A DNA stretch of 64,000 bases from Formicarius rufipectus (lineage: Eukaryota; Chordata; Aves; Passeriformes; Formicariidae), in assembly GCA_013399695.1 (NCBI GenBank), contig VXAU01003742.1, forward strand, positions 186,001-250,000, read 5' to 3'. The translations under genes and the position numbers were made by a program. Shown here in pieces: positions 23,343-36,810 of the stretch; position 1 is the stretch's first letter; every line of letters begins with the position of its first letter. The notes under the pieces were generated by a model. It did no database searches. It saw nothing but the letters and a program-made list of their open reading frames with translations, and had not been told where the DNA came from.

Positions 23343-26300
23343 CTGCACAGGAGGGACAAAAAGGAAAACCAAGTCAGAGAGGAGTTGAGAAGAGCGGCAC
23401 AAACCTCAGAGCAGGGAGCCAATGCTGATTGCTTGCAAATGCTGAGGGAAACAGGAACAGCTGGGTGCAAATGCAGCATCACCTCCTCACAAAAGCCTGA
23501 GAGCCAGGACTCCAGACGCTGCAGCAAATGTCCCTTTTGTGCTGCAGAGTAGCAGGAGGGATGGCACCTGCTCTCCACGAGATCACTGATCTGAATAGCT
23601 GGGGGCTTTTCTTCCAGTAGACTTCTACTGGGCCATCTGGGAAGGAGCTGGGACGAGTTGTTATACCCACACCTGCCCTTCCTGTTAACACAGAACAACA
23701 TGGTCACCCCTCCAGCCACAAAGGATCCTCCCAGCTAAGGGCTGACCCACACTGCAGCAGGCAGACCTGGACAGGGACAACAGCCACAGGAGAGGGAAGG
23801 CTTTTGCTTGCCCAGAGCCAGACACAGCACTACCTCCTCATGCTCTACACGTAGCAGGGCAGGAGGACTATAAATTGGATAAAAGTCCATCAAATGTCTG
23901 CAATTAAGTTATTGATTTTCAAGGCTGCCTCATTAAACTGGGTACTTCACTCCAACTGTCCCTGTGATGGCTTTAATTTGACATCATGTTCAATTTGACA
24001 AAAGCAGGACCCAGGACAGGAGGATGGGGGCAGGAGCAAAGGGCTTGAGCTCTACAGAGGCAACAGAAGAGGGGAAGGAAGTGAAACCCAATCCTACCTA
24101 CAGATACCTTGAGAAAGGAGGTGTTGTGACCCAAGTGCTGTGAGAACAAGCCACCCAGTTCCACCTCTAGCACCAGATTCAGTGCATCCCTGCCCCAGAG
24201 GTCAAGCACTGGCACCAATCAAAGTCAGAAGCAGCCTCTGTTCCTACATCACAGCAGGCAGAAAAGAAGTTGAAACCATCCAGATGGAGGATGGGGAGAT
24301 CTAGTCCCTGGTGTCTTTCTCTTCCCTTGTCGGGAGACCACAAGCCCAGAGCCTACAGGCAAGCCAGGGAGCTCCTGCAACAGCCCTGCCTGGGCTTGGG
24401 CATGAGATGAGACAGTACAGACAGCAGTGCTGCTGTGAGCAGCTGGGATGCACATCCTCCCTCCAGTCCAGTTCACTCTGATCTCCTGGAAAGGGCGTTC
24501 ACTGAAGAAAACGAGCAGTTACCATGGTTGCTTTTCATTCTCCCTGGCAGTCTCCTCAGAGCTGCAGCTCTGCTGATAACAGGAGAATCCCCCTCATCGG
24601 TCTTGAGCAACAAGCTAGTTCAAGTCAACTTATTTATGCTTTGCTGTCTCCAGTGAAGTTATGGTGCATCCCTGCCAGGCACGTCCAGATTACACCGCAG
24701 CAACACTGGCTCTCTGCCTCGCAAACAACTGTTTAAGAAATACTATTGCTGCATTTCCTCCTCTCCCTGCCATCACACAACTCTTTCAGCAGGTACGAGC
24801 CAAGGCAGATCACTCCCACACCCGCAGATCCCCCTTGGGCACCCTGGCATATTTCCTTTGGAAGTTTCTGATCAGAAAGCAAAGAAAGGGACCAGAGAAG
24901 GGAAATGGCACCAGGGACTCAAAGCATCCCTCTCCCAGCTACAGCAGAGAAACCTCCCAGGGATGTTGAAAGTGCCAAAATCTGACAAACACAAAAAGCA
25001 GTACCTGCCCCTGGCAACAGACACGGCTCTCCCTCTGCTCAGGCTGGCAGCAATCAGCTGGGAGCCCATGCCTGTGTCCATGGCAGCACCCACTCCTGCA
25101 CCTGCATCCATGAGAGCAGAGCCTGCTGACCTTGCACAAACACCCCACACTCCAAGAACCTCTTGTTCTTGCCTAGGATTAGGAGATCCAAAACTCATCC
25201 ACACATACCCAAGCCCACCACTTACTTGCCTGCACTTGCCCTGTGTACGGCATACCCTGAGCCAGGACTGCACACATGCAGACAGAGCAGGGGCTCCAAG
25301 GACTACACTACAGCCTCCTATTCCAGCCAGCTTTGTGCAGTCACTCCACAGATGCCAGCCCAGAGAACATTAGAGGAAGGCTGCCCACTAGAAGGGATGG
25401 GGCACACTGCCCTTGGGCTGCAGTCAGCAATCCTGGAGGTGATGAAAGCTCTGCCCTTCCCCACCTGCCCTCACGGCATCTCATGAATAAGAGAGCAACA
25501 ACAGGCAGGTAGGGAACATTGACCCCATTTTGTGCCTTGACTTGTAGTGTGTGAAAGTGCAATGCATTGTGCTCAAGATCACCTACTCAGTATCAGGAAC
25601 CTAGGAGTCCAATTTTCCAGTCTCCTCTCCAAACCCCCACCTACCCCTTTTCCACCCCTCCCACTCTCATTCCATGTAAAGAGGAATGGTCTTGAATTCC
25701 AGTTTAAACTGCTCCCCTCATTCCTGTAGAGAAACAAACCTTCCCTGGCTCCCACTCTGCTTCAATATTAGTCCCTGCTCTCCAACCATAGCACTGCCCA
25801 CAGCAAGTACAGCATGTACAGCTTTTATTTAGTTTTCTGGCACGTGCCTTAGCCATAAAAGATACACTAAATAAAATCTGAACATCCATCATGTACTGTA
25901 TCACCCGCCTCCCATAACCAAGAAGCCTGAGTTTGTATCCAGAGAGATAATTAGACATGTAAAACGAGATAAGACATTGGTTCCTCCCCTGGCCAGCTCA
26001 CCCCACAGATCGAGAGGACATCAATAATTTTACATAAAAATTAATGAGCCAGAACCCATCTCTTCCTCTCCCTTTGCAAAAGCATGATCTGGCTCAGTGG
26101 ATCAAACAAACTGTTTCCCCCCAGAGGAAAGGGAGAGCAAGACCCTCACTTCCAGAGCAATCCTCCCCCCAGCCCATCTGATCCTGTGTCTGCAAGACCA
26201 GCTGCAGGAGGGAATGCAGATCCTGGCTGCCAGCCATCCTCCATCCCCATGGGCCTGCCTGGGCTGTCCCCATCCACACCCTGAGCCATCCTGGAGACAC

Positions 26301-29300
26301 TTGCCAGGGACACCAGCCGTGGAGGTCCCTCCCTTCCCTGCTGTGAGCCGGGGTCAGCAGGGCAGAAAGGGGCTACCCACACCGAGAGGTGCCCGCAATG
26401 CCCCCAGGAGCTGGTGGGATGGAGGATCCATGTCTCCACAGGGTTCCCTCCCAGGAGTGCAGAGCTCAACCCCTGCAGACACCCTGTCATGCTGAGTGGC
26501 CCCTGGGGCTGGCTGGGCACAGCAGCTCAGCCCCGTGCCCTGCCTGGGATGGACAGGCCTCTGCAGGACACCTTTGGAATATCAATGCACACCTGTCCTA
26601 CATTCCATCACCACCTTCCCACAGGACCTGGAACCTCTGGGGCCATTCCCAGCCACCCTGCATGCAGAAGGCTAATAGCTCCAGACCACTTGTTATGCCA
26701 CTCACTCCAAATACATTTAGCTAAAAGAAATGTTGACAGGTAAACTCCAAACACATCCACAAGCAGAGAGGCTCTGCACTGAATCCACAAGCAAGCTGCT
26801 GGGACCTGTCACTTCCCCAGGGACAGAAAGACAGTCAGGCTCTGGGCCAGCAAAGAGGCAAATGAGCAGCAGAAAAAGCCAACACTTGCTAAAATCAAGT
26901 GTCCCTCCTCATGGCTGCAATTACCCCTCTGTAGTGGAGCCAGGAACCTCAGATGTTCTCCAGGCCAGCTCTGGGACTCAGCTGGCATCTCCAGCTCAGG
27001 CAGAGCCCAAGGACACTCTCCAGCCACGTTGAGAACCCTATCTGTGTGGATCTGACCAGCTCCAGGACAGCACTTGGGCATCTCAGCTCTGCAGAACATC
27101 AGGAACCCTGCAAGGAATGCTGTGTCATGCAAACCCATGTGCCCTGGCCTGATGCCAGCGTGCAGCACTCCCATCGCAGGGGCCTGGGGAGCCATGGGGC
27201 AGGAGGCAGATGGGATTTTATATACAATGCAATTGACAGCTTTTTGTCTGGCCCCAAACACCAGCAAGTGGCTGATGCGTCCCAGAAACACGCAGGCAGG
27301 ACATCAGGGAAGAAAATGCACTAGAGGAGCTCAAAAATTACTGGAGCAGAAGTTAGTTTCTTGCAATCTCATGAACATTCTGACTTGGTAGAAAGCCAGA
27401 CCCAGAGGAGATTCACTGCACAGCCTTCCCACCCCGCAGGACAAGCCTGAGGGCACTAACCTGGCAGGGGTGCAGTCGCTCAGATGCGCTACTGAGCAAC
27501 ATCTTTTGGGTTGTCTGGACAGAGAAAAGCACTGCACAAGGCACCCCTGACTGGCACCAAGGAGGTAGACACAGTGCTTTGGGGAGCAAACCAAAGCACT
27601 GCATGACGGGGCTCAGTTCCCTAAGGGGCTGTGCACATGCAGATTGCATGAGGCGCTCGATGGATAGGGCAGAGCACTCAGAGCCTGCCCCATGACCCAG
27701 GGCGCAGTGCAGATGGGGAAGGACTCATCTCACTAAGGACAAACAGATAGTGCAAGCCCCAGCTCCCAGCCACCTGCTGTCCTAGAAGATTCCAGATGCA
27801 CACAAGTGTCTTAAGCATCTTCTATAGCAAGGGTAAAAAAGATCAGACTGCCTGCAAGTGTTCTGACTGTATGGTAAACAAAGTGTTTTTCTCTGCTTCC
27901 AGCATGGAGATTAAACAATTTCTCTTCACAATAATCACTTCTGCATTCAGCCAGCTTTGTGCTGGAGTCAGGGCTTGACCCCAAGTTTCTGTCTGTACAG
28001 CCAAATCACCTCTAATCTGGACATGGTGTTACACAGAGAAATGAGAGCAAAACGGACCAAGGGAGGAACAATGTTCTAATGAAAGGATATGCATTTCCTG
28101 GCGTGTCCCTCACCCCAGGCCCTGCATGCTCCCCATACAGCCCAAAAGTGAGCTCTGGGCTGCAACACTCACCTTGTGCAACCAACAGAGTTGTCTTGCA
28201 GGAGGCACCATGTGCTGGATTTGAACTCACGCCTGAGTGCAGCACACAGCTGTTAAGCAGACCTCAGGGAGCTCAGGGAAGGAGCCCAAAATACAGCTAA
28301 TTTTAGCATCTCCTGTAACAAGGTGAAGCTCCTGCAGTTCCAAGGCAGTTGGCTGTGTCCCATCCTACCTTCTGCAGGTTTGAATTCTGCTCAACTCAGA
28401 TGTTTTGGAGTGATCCACACTGGGGTACTCACAGAGGCTGAGCCTCGAGTGCCAACACAGAGCAGCCTGCAAGCTCTTGGTCAGCAGCCTCTCCCTGAGG
28501 TGACTGGACAGCAGTGGAACTGTAAACAGGGTTTACAGCTCAGGCCACCTCCTGCAGACACACTCTCTTCAGAAGTGGGCACTGGGGGAGTTATCAAAAA
28601 TGTTCCCAGGCAATACCACCAGTCCCTGCCTTCCTCAGTTTGGGTGACCCCAGTGCATTCCCTCCAGCCCTGCTCCCTCGAGGGGCTGAGCAGGGACCCC
28701 TTTCACTCCACCACAGCTCTGGCTGCCCTCCCTGCTGGCCCCAGGTCCAGCTGCCTCCTCTACACCCCAACAGCAGCTGGCTCCAGACCCTGCTGCTGCA
28801 GCTACTGCTCCTCATGCCCCAGGCCAGAAAAGGTTTCTAGAGAAAAGTCAATTGCAGGCTGGTTTTGCAGCTGGTCTTGCCATGCCAAAGTAGCCCAGGT
28901 AAAGCTGCTGGATCAGCTTCCATTTTGGATGTGCTTCTTCCAAGTGCAGAGGCTCAGTGGGTGAAAAACATTGATTTTGCAGCCTGGCTCATGGGCTGGG
29001 GTTAGCTCCAGGCACCACCTCTGCCCTTTACAAAGCCCAGACTCTGGCCTTACCTTCCTGACCATCCTGCATCTGCCACTTTTGATCCCTCAGTAACAGC
29101 AGTCCTTTGTCCTTTCCCTTTGCAGTGTTTAACAGTGAATCTGGATAAGTTCAGAATAGAAACCAACCCCAGCTGAAGAAATTCCCCAGGTGAAACCAGA
29201 TGCTGGCTGGGAAAGTGTTAAGAGGAGCATCATACATGCTGTGTGTGCTGTACCTCCTCCCTAAGTGTGCACTCTGACCACTGCCAAGGCTAGATCCTGG

Positions 29301-32300
29301 AACAAAGAGGGTTTTGGTTTACCCTGACAGTCTCAGTCTCAAGCAGCACATATGTTATCTCCAAAATACACTGCTCTGGCCCCAGCACAGAGCAAGGGGC
29401 AGCTGTGTTGCAAAGCACTCCCAGTCACTTTGAGAGTTTGTGCAGTTCTCTCATTTGTTATTCCCTCTTAGACACTAGGAAATCAAATGACTTTCCCTCC
29501 CAATTAGTACTCCTTCATTATGCAAATAATGTCCTTTGATCTGCTCCTGCTGTCACAGAGCGGATCTGACTGTATTTGGTTTATTCCTCTTCACGCCCCA
29601 GGAAGGCACCCACCTCTGGGAGCTAGGACTGTGCTTTTGGCAGGGAATGGAGAGTGTGGCTGAGAGCTGCCTTGAGTGAGAACAAAAACCACCCAAGCAC
29701 AAACCCCAGTGAGGTCTGGGAAGGTAGGAGCATGAGAGGAGAAAGAAGGGGTCACCCTTCACTCTTCAGGCTGGGCTGCAGAGCAAAGGCTGTCAGAGCA
29801 GCCAGACAGGGAATGAACAGCTCTTTACAAACAAGCTGGAGAGCAGCCCTGACCCTGGGGTGGCCCCTACCCCAGCAGAGCACAGCTGAACCCAAACAGA
29901 GCCAAGAGCAGGCATGTTTACAGCAGGTCCCCTGGCTTTGACTTTGATATACTAATAGCCAACCCAAGCTCTCCAGCTCTCCTACCCTTGCTTGGCCAGC
30001 ACCAAGTTGGGATCACCTCCACCCACACTCAGGAAGGCAGCAAGGCACACTCCCCATTCACTCTTGTGAAAACACCCCATAAGTCTAGGGAAGATGATCT
30101 GTACAGATCAGAGACATAACTACCAATACCAACCACAGCAAAGCCATGATCACAGCTGCACCCAGCCTTGATGCCACAAAAGAAGTGCTCCCACACAAAA
30201 AGGGCCTGGCAGGGCATTTCCCATAAGAATATCCTGAACTTCACCACCCAGACCTAGGCAACTTCCCATGTCCCATATCCTCAGCCCCTTTCTACACAGT
30301 CCAGAGCTGAACTTCACACACTAGGTCCATGGTCAGCCCCATCTCTCTCCCAGCTGCTGAACCTCAAAGGCTTGAGCAGGAAGCTCTGTGTCGGGCTTGC
30401 CTGTTTATTCTTTCACAGGATGTGCCCATCTTGTCCTTCATGCTGCCTGTTCCTGGGCAGCAGGAAGTGGGAAGCTGAGGGATAAGCAGGAGGGAGCTGG
30501 GGACTTGCAGCAGCATGTGGATACCCTCCAGCTCTGCACTCACACTGACAGGGCCTGTGCAGCAGCACCATGTCAGGATGATGTGTGAGACTTTCCCTGG
30601 GCCACCTCCCGGGTGAGGCTGCTCTGGAGGAGCCCCTGTATGCTCCTGGCCAGGATAGCCAGGCTGCAGAAGACTTTGAGGCAGACAGCCTGGAAAGCAG
30701 AGCAGGCTCTCAGCTCCAGCTCCCCTCTCAAAGCACACAGCTTGGAAGCGCAGCCCACGCCGCTCACAGCACTTCTCTTTAACTTCCGAGTATTTTAATT
30801 TGCAGGAATCGCCTCCTTTCATGTTGTGAAACCGTGTTTCTTTCTCTCTCTGATCTCCAATTTCTCATAGAAACTGTCTCCTTTGATATGTCTTGTTCAC
30901 ATCAGTCTGATCAGGCAGCTCCATAATTGTTAGTGATTTTCAAAGAAATGGGATCCTTGTCTAATACTCAGAGTTGAGAATCCTTTGCTTTTTAAAATGT
31001 TGTTCAAGTAAATTAGATTAATTTAATTTCTTTTTTCCCTTTGGGAACTGGATGCCTCCTGCTTTGGTGCCCACATGCTGTCTTTCTTTCCTCCAGGAGC
31101 ACATGGCTGTAGTTCAAGAGGTCACCCTCTGACTCTGCAGGTAACAGGAAGAGGAAGGAGAACTTGGGATGCCTCAGGAGAGCTTGTTCTCCATACATCA
31201 ACAGAATTCAGGCAGCAGTGGCTCCTCTGGTGCAGGCAATTCCTGTACATCTGTACCTGCTAGAGGCCACCCACCAGCTTTGCAATATGCTGCACATTAA
31301 CCACAGAGAGACAGAGCTCTGTCCTGAGGCAGCACAGACCCAAGCACCACTCTGAGCTCTGCTCCCAGGATGCTTCTGCACCCAGACCTCCCTGCAGCAG
31401 CAGGATCCAGCACCTCAAGTGACCTGTCAAGCCCCGGTGCAGCTCAGCTGCTCTCCTGCCCCAGGGGTCTCACAACAGACCTGGCACTAGTACTGTCCCC
31501 TGTGCCAACTCATCCCTTGCTGACAGTGCTGGGGACCTGCCTCATCTTCCATGCTGATCTTTCACAGGCAGTCTTCTACCTGGATGCAGCCTTTGGGAAC
31601 AGTGATTTACAGTTCCTGCCTGCAGCACATGCTGACATGTGCAGCCTGCTGTGAGCTCATGCTTGTCAATGGGAGTAACAGAGAGCCTGGCATGGACTGG
31701 GAACAGCATTGCTCTGGGCAGCACAGCACCAGCCACTCTCCTGGACTCCAGCTGTGCTCAGCAGGATGGAAATCCAGCACCAGCACAGCACAGGGAGTAG
31801 CGGCACCAGTGCTGCAGTTCACACATCATCTCCCTACACCCCTCCTGACTCTTGGGTGAGCACAAAGATGACTGTCCTGCTCTGCCATCTCCGGGGCATG
31901 GACTCCTGCAGCCTCGTTGTACACATCTCAGCCTGGCCCTCAAAGCTTCAGTGAGGTAGGGCAACACTCTTAAAAGGGACCTGGTGCCAGGGGGATGGGC
32001 AGCTAATGGTAACACAGAGAAGCCACACTTCAGGCACAGGGACAAGAATTCCCCAATCTCAGCCAACAAGGCCTGGCTCCTCAGAGGAGGGATGGATCCA
32101 GCTGAGAGGGGCCTGGCAGTGCTGCATAGGGACACACAAGGGATGATGGCTGGGCAGCTGCAGAGCTCAGAAGAGCTGGAAAGCAGCACACACAGGATGG
32201 CCTGAGGAGGGGAAGAAGCACCACACAGGCTAATCTGAACCACAGGCAGACATGAGCAACTTGGCATGCAAGGGCTTAGTCCAACCTCCCAGCAGTTCAG

Positions 32301-32598
32301 AGTGAGGGGGCTGTGCAAAGCCAGAGTCAGTGCACAGTGGGCAGCTGGCACCACCACAACCCGTCCCCAGAGCACAGCTTAGGGCTGAGACTGAGCGCTC
32401 AGACACAGGCTGGCAATCAGCTCAGAGGATTTATCCACTTGTTTTTCTTAAGCCACCTTATTTATTTTTCCCTTTTGGCTCCCTAGCACTGGAATCCGTG
32501 GGATTTGCAGGGCGGTTTACAGCGTACAGACGGCTCAAGGTGTGACAGGAGAGAGGCGCAGGTTTCCCAAGCCACATCCTCCCACCCAGGAGACCTAC
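23343..32598 (-). other. CDH22: CDH22 intron (9.3 kb)
   Basis: The intron runs from the donor GTAGGTCT at 32598 to the acceptor AG at 23344-23343. AT-rich patches appear at about 25950-26060 (with CATCAATAATTTTACAT and ATTAATGAG) and at about 30780-31035. A possible trace of an antisense CR1 (TTAGTCCAACCTCCCAGCAG) lies near 32276-32295. Open frames of up to 213 codons (28323-28964 on the plus strand) have no recognisable content. I see no other exon. Confidence 0.8.
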
Positions 32599-32893
32599 CG
32601 ATGGGGGACAGCTCAGCCACGCTGCCGATGTAGGGCCCCTCCAGGAAGCGAGGCTCACTGTCGTTGATGTCCTGCACCTTGATGATGAACTCCGACTCGG
32701 GCTCCAGCAGCTGGTCCGTCTGCCGGTCGCGGGCCTGTGCCCGCAGCGTGTAGAAGGTCTTCTGCTCCCGGTCCAGGCGCTCCGTGGCGTGGATGTCACC
32801 TGTGATCTCATCGATGAGGAAAATAGTCCCTGCGCCCTCCCCGGAGATGGTGTACTTGATGGAGCCATCTCCCTCATCCGAGTCCGAGTGGAT
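32599..32893 (-). CDS. CDH22: CDH22 coding exon, most of EC1 and start of EC2 (295 bp)
   Basis: The exon encodes residues 76-173 and the first base of Gly174. The acceptor is TTCCCTGGCAG before 32893 and the donor is GTAGGTCTCC from 32598. The peptide begins IHSDSDEGDGSIKYTISGEG, then AGTIFLIDEITGDIHATERL, with LDRE at residues 115-118 and LEPESEFIIKVQDINDSEPR towards the end. The EC1-EC2 linker reads DINDSEP (residues 150-156) instead of the usual DxNDNxP; I recall the same substitution in human CDH22, so it is probably a trait of this orthologue. The 295-base length and phase 0 to phase 1 pattern are characteristic of type II cadherins. The exon contains a clear rise in CG dinucleotides compared with the introns. 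Confidence 0.97.
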
Positions 32894-33589
32894 CTGCCAG
32901 GGAAAGAGGGAGAGGGTGGGAGCAGGCTGGGGCTGTGCTTGTCCCCCACCCCAGCCAGGACTGCAGGGGTGTGGAGCCCCTGCACAAGGTACCCACGGTC
33001 CCTGCGGGATGCCCCTCTGCTCCTGCTAAGCTGGAGTGTGACAGAGAGCACCACCAGACAACTCCTGTGCAGGACGGAAGGCTCAATAAAGTGGAAGTTC
33101 AGTCCTGGCTACCCTGCTCTGCAGATCACAAATCCCGTCAGTGCCCACCCGCACCACATTCCATGGGACAAACTCCATCAACAAAGGGTTAGGAGAGGAT
33201 GGAAAAGGAAAGGACAACTCAACTGCACTCCAAAGAAAGAGGCTTCCCTATGCCCAAGCACCCAGGACTGACAGTGTGGGATCACCTCTCCCAAGCTGCA
33301 CAGGTACCTCATCAGCAGCATCCATCCCACTCAACATATCCAGCTGCCCAAAGTCCATCCTCATCCACCCCCTCTGCCCCAGTCACAGTGACCCTCCATG
33401 ACCTGGGCAGCTGGTGCTGTCAAGTGTCCCTGCCTGAGAGCTCACACACTCACTGCACACCTGTGCTGAGTTTACATGGCAAGGTATCAGAGGGTCACAA
33501 CAGCCCAACATCACACCCAGAGCCTCTCCTGGGCAAAGCCTGCAGGAGAGTGTGACAAATCAGGCTCATGTTCAGGACTAAAAACAGAC

Positions 33590-34220
33590 CCTGCCAAACA
33601 TGCTTTTGCAGCCAACCTCTGCTTCATTTTCTAATTAAGATAGTGTTTGAAATGAGGAAAAGAAAGGGTAAACAGCAGTTCCCCACAGACCAGGAGCTGA
33701 CTGGAATCCAGGCCAGACGTCCACAGATAATTTTATTGGTGGCATTAAACTGAGTTATGAGGTTTTTACAATCCAGCCACTTATGAGAAATCTATTAACA
33801 GTAACTGGACAGGCAGAATGCATCTTGACAGAGAGCAGCACGGGCATTAATTGGGGCAATCCATAATGGGACAGGCCCCCGGAAAGGTTTCATCAGCAGC
33901 TTTCATTTGTTTCCTACAATTTCTGCTTAGAACCAGCAAAGTTATGTCCCCCCCCTCCAAAAAAGAAAAAAGCTGTCCATTAATCGGCTAATGAAATATG
34001 AAAATGTTTATGGGCTATTCAATCTTCCAAACTGCAGTTCTATAACCCACCTTTCAGACATACAGCTCTACCAGCAAGAATTTATACCAGAGCTGCCTCT
34101 TTTTTACGATGCCTTCATTGTATTTGTCTTGTTAGATACAGTTTATATATTTATATCACGAGTGAGGGACCCACACGTTAGACAATCCAATGCATTTTGC
34201 ACAACAGTTACAAATTACTG
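33590..34220. promoter_or_regulatory. Candidate conserved non-coding block (AT-rich)
   Basis: Sequence composition shifts sharply to AT-rich for about 600 bases, with phrases such as CATTAATCGGCTAATGAAAT (around 33978) and CGGGCATTAATTGGGGCAAT (around 33841). It shows no coding potential, no mobile-element signature and no simple repeat. Position inside an early intron of a developmental adhesion gene and the homeodomain-type cores suggest an enhancer, but that is inference; no conservation data are visible here. Confidence 0.35.
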
Positions 34221-34689
34221 CCCATGGTGACACTTCTCCCAGGGCTTGCCTAGAAGGAGACCTTCACTCAGCTCACACACAGGGCTGGGAGCCCAGCATC
34301 TGGGACCGTTGTGGTGGCTCAGCCCACGGAGCTGTGACAGCAATGCCACTCAGGATGTGCCTATGGGGTGGTCATCCCACCTTGGCCACCAGGTCCCAGC
34401 CCTCCCTGCTGGCTGCTGAAGAGCTCGTTGCCCTCTCCCCTTTATTATACTCTTTCCAATTCCCACTGCTACTCTGTGAGCTTTTCAGAATGAAGGAGCA
34501 CCTGGTTTGTAGAGTGCAGGTAAATGTATTTTTCTGCTTAACACCAGGCTCATGATTAATAATTTGGACAGAGATAAAGCACCCAGCACCTCTTCCCAGC
34601 ATCACACAGAGTTCTCAGCACATCCTCTACACATATTTGCTCATTTGCTCAGAGCAGACACCAGCATCCCTGCAAACTAGAATGCTAGG

Positions 34690-34800
34690 AAGAAAAATGG
34701 AGCCGGGGCTCAAGGGGCTGCAGAGATTGATTTATAAGGGAAGATTAAGAGAGCTAAATCTGTGCTGCTTGGCTAAACAACAACTAATGGGGGAGGGCCA
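34690..34800 (+). mobile_element. Possible CR1 LINE fragment, sense
   Basis: The text from GGGCTGCAGAGATTGATTTA through AGATTAAGAGAGCTAAATCT and GCTTGGCTAAACAACAACTA to AATGGGGGAGGG resembles a diverged middle portion of a CR1 3' region. It is old and short, and the boundaries are guesses. Confidence 0.4.
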
Positions 34801-35149
34801 GAATGCAGACTACAGACACCCAAGGGGAGATGCCACAGGCCCAGGCCACATCCCAGGGATGTTTCTCTTCTCCTGGCCTCGCTGTTGCAGCAGGCAGGCT
34901 TGGAGAGTGCCACGTTCCCATTGCAGCCTCAGGGATCCCACCACCCCTGGCCATGGCAGGACAGCCCAGTCACACAGCCTTGGCACAGAACTGCTGGCTG
35001 GGGATGCCAGCAGCGCTGTGCCCTGGGAGGAAGGGGACCACCCTGCCCTGCCTGCAGCTCACCCCCAGCCAAGGACAGCAGTGCCCGCAGCACCAGGGCA
35101 TCAAGAGGGCAGACAACATGCTAATCTGTCCCGTTTGTTGAACAGGAAG

Positions 35150-35650
35150 ATAGTTTCCTTGTCCTAAAAGACTACAACTAGGATTTTTACGAAGCTATTA
35201 ATTACATACTAATAATTAAATCAAAATTAAATGTGAACAGAGGTGCACATTCCTTATTAAAAGCAATTAAATGGAAAGCACAGATACACAAATAAAAAAA
35301 TGACTCCAGGGCTAGGAAAGAAAGAAAATCAAATAAAAACTAGCCCATAATAAAGGCGCACTCTGTTTGCTCCAACTCATAAAGCCCGAGTTCATCAATT
35401 TTCTTTAAATATTAGCAACTTAATTAAATCTGCTTTTTTTCCCTTTAATCCTCTCCCCTATCTAAAATAGATCTGTCCACATGCAGAAGTTTGTAAGTAG
35501 TGCTGACCCCATAATTCTATTTAAAAAACCCAAAGAAATCCACATCAAACTGACAGCAGCCTCAGGGGAAATTACAGTTCAGAAGAAGGATTAGCTAGAG
35601 AACCCAGATTTTTATGGAAATGGTATTGGCCCTTCAGAAAGCACATGTAG
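35150..35650. promoter_or_regulatory. Candidate conserved non-coding block (AT-rich, TAATTA-bearing)
   Basis: The stretch contains clustered ATTAATTACATACTAATAAT, TTAAATCAAAATTAAATGTG and ACTTAATTAAATCTGC motifs. This density of homeodomain-type cores in roughly 300 bases is much higher than in the surrounding GC-richer intron. There is no open frame or repeat signature. An enhancer role is inferred from composition and location alone, 1.2-1.9 kb downstream (in gene orientation) of the start-codon exon. Confidence 0.4.
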
Positions 35651-36810
35651 GTGTGTGAGAGGCATCCACAGAGGGCAAGCCCCCACTACCCTGCAGGATG
35701 CCCCACGTGCAGGAAGGCTCCGGATCCATGGGCTGTGTCAGAAGGTCTGTCACACTGCTAGCGACCACTCCATGCAGGCACCACATCTTTGCCCAGTCCC
35801 TGGAGAAGCCTGGCCCTGGTGGTTTTCAGCCCTGGGGAGCAGAACCCACAACGAGTGATCTCAGTGCAGGTTGACTTGTTCCGAGTGGGGCAGCTGATGT
35901 GGTGAGTGATGGGGAAGGATGCTGTAAAATGGATGAGTTGTAGGTTTTGGCTCATTTGGAGCTGAGGTGTTGCCAGGCCTGTGACAGTGCCTGGTGCCTC
36001 TGCTGCTCCCAGGGGAGCCATGAATTAGCTGTGCCTGCTCCGAGGGCGGTGGAGGAGCGCGGCTTTGAGTGTCTGCCGAAACGGACACAAATCACCACTG
36101 AAATCCCAGCTGGCCCCCAGCCAAGAAACCTATTTTCAAGCCTTCTCCAGACTCATGCCCAGACAGCTGAGGCCATCAGACAGCCCCTGCTGTACAAGCT
36201 CTTGGGAGGTCTCCTTTGGGGTGAAACCACATCCCCAGCTTTGGCTGGACTGCAGCGTGCTCCTCCAGCTGGTCCCAACAGCTAGCACTGCCTTCAGCAG
36301 GACACAAGTAACACATGATGCATGGGAGACACAGGGCAGCTTCTCCACAGCTCCCAGGAAATGATAGAGCTCAGCAAACCCAAGGTGAAACGGTCCTTAA
36401 GCCTCAGGACACAAGGAGTGCAAAGAGCAGAGGTTCATGTCCAGCCTCCCCAGGACGTCACACACCAGGGAAGTGACAAGCACCCACCAACAGACTCAGT
36501 CCTGTCCAGCATGGCAGCAGCTCCCACAGAGATAGGGCTTCTTGCACCCACCCCAAAGACCACAGGAACCCAGCCTACAACTGTAAGAACACAGACACGA
36601 ACTCTGCAGTGCTCCTATCACAGTCTCTGGGAGAACATTAACCTCGCCACCCCAGCAAGGACCAGGCTCCTGCTGTCCCAGTCCACAGAACACCTCTCTA
36701 ACCAAGCCCCGGTCAGCACCCCTTACACAGGTCCTCTCTCCCCTGCATTGCCAGCACGTCTGCTCTGCAGGCAGCTCTGTCAGCCCCATGGAGACATTGG
36801 GTTAGCTTAC

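Larger units (their letters stand above)
32894..36810 (-). other. CDH22: CDH22 intron (3.9 kb) with AT-rich blocks
   Basis: The intron runs from the donor GTAAGC at 36810 to the acceptor AG at 32895-32894. Two unusually AT-rich blocks fill much of its middle: about 33590-34220 and about 35150-35650. Both contain TAATTA, ATTAAA and TTAATT cores of the type bound by homeodomain proteins. A stretch at 34690-34800 resembles a degraded sense-strand CR1. No further exon is supported; the 273-codon frame at 36322-37143 on the plus strand is antisense to the start-codon exon and is a chance frame. Confidence 0.8.
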
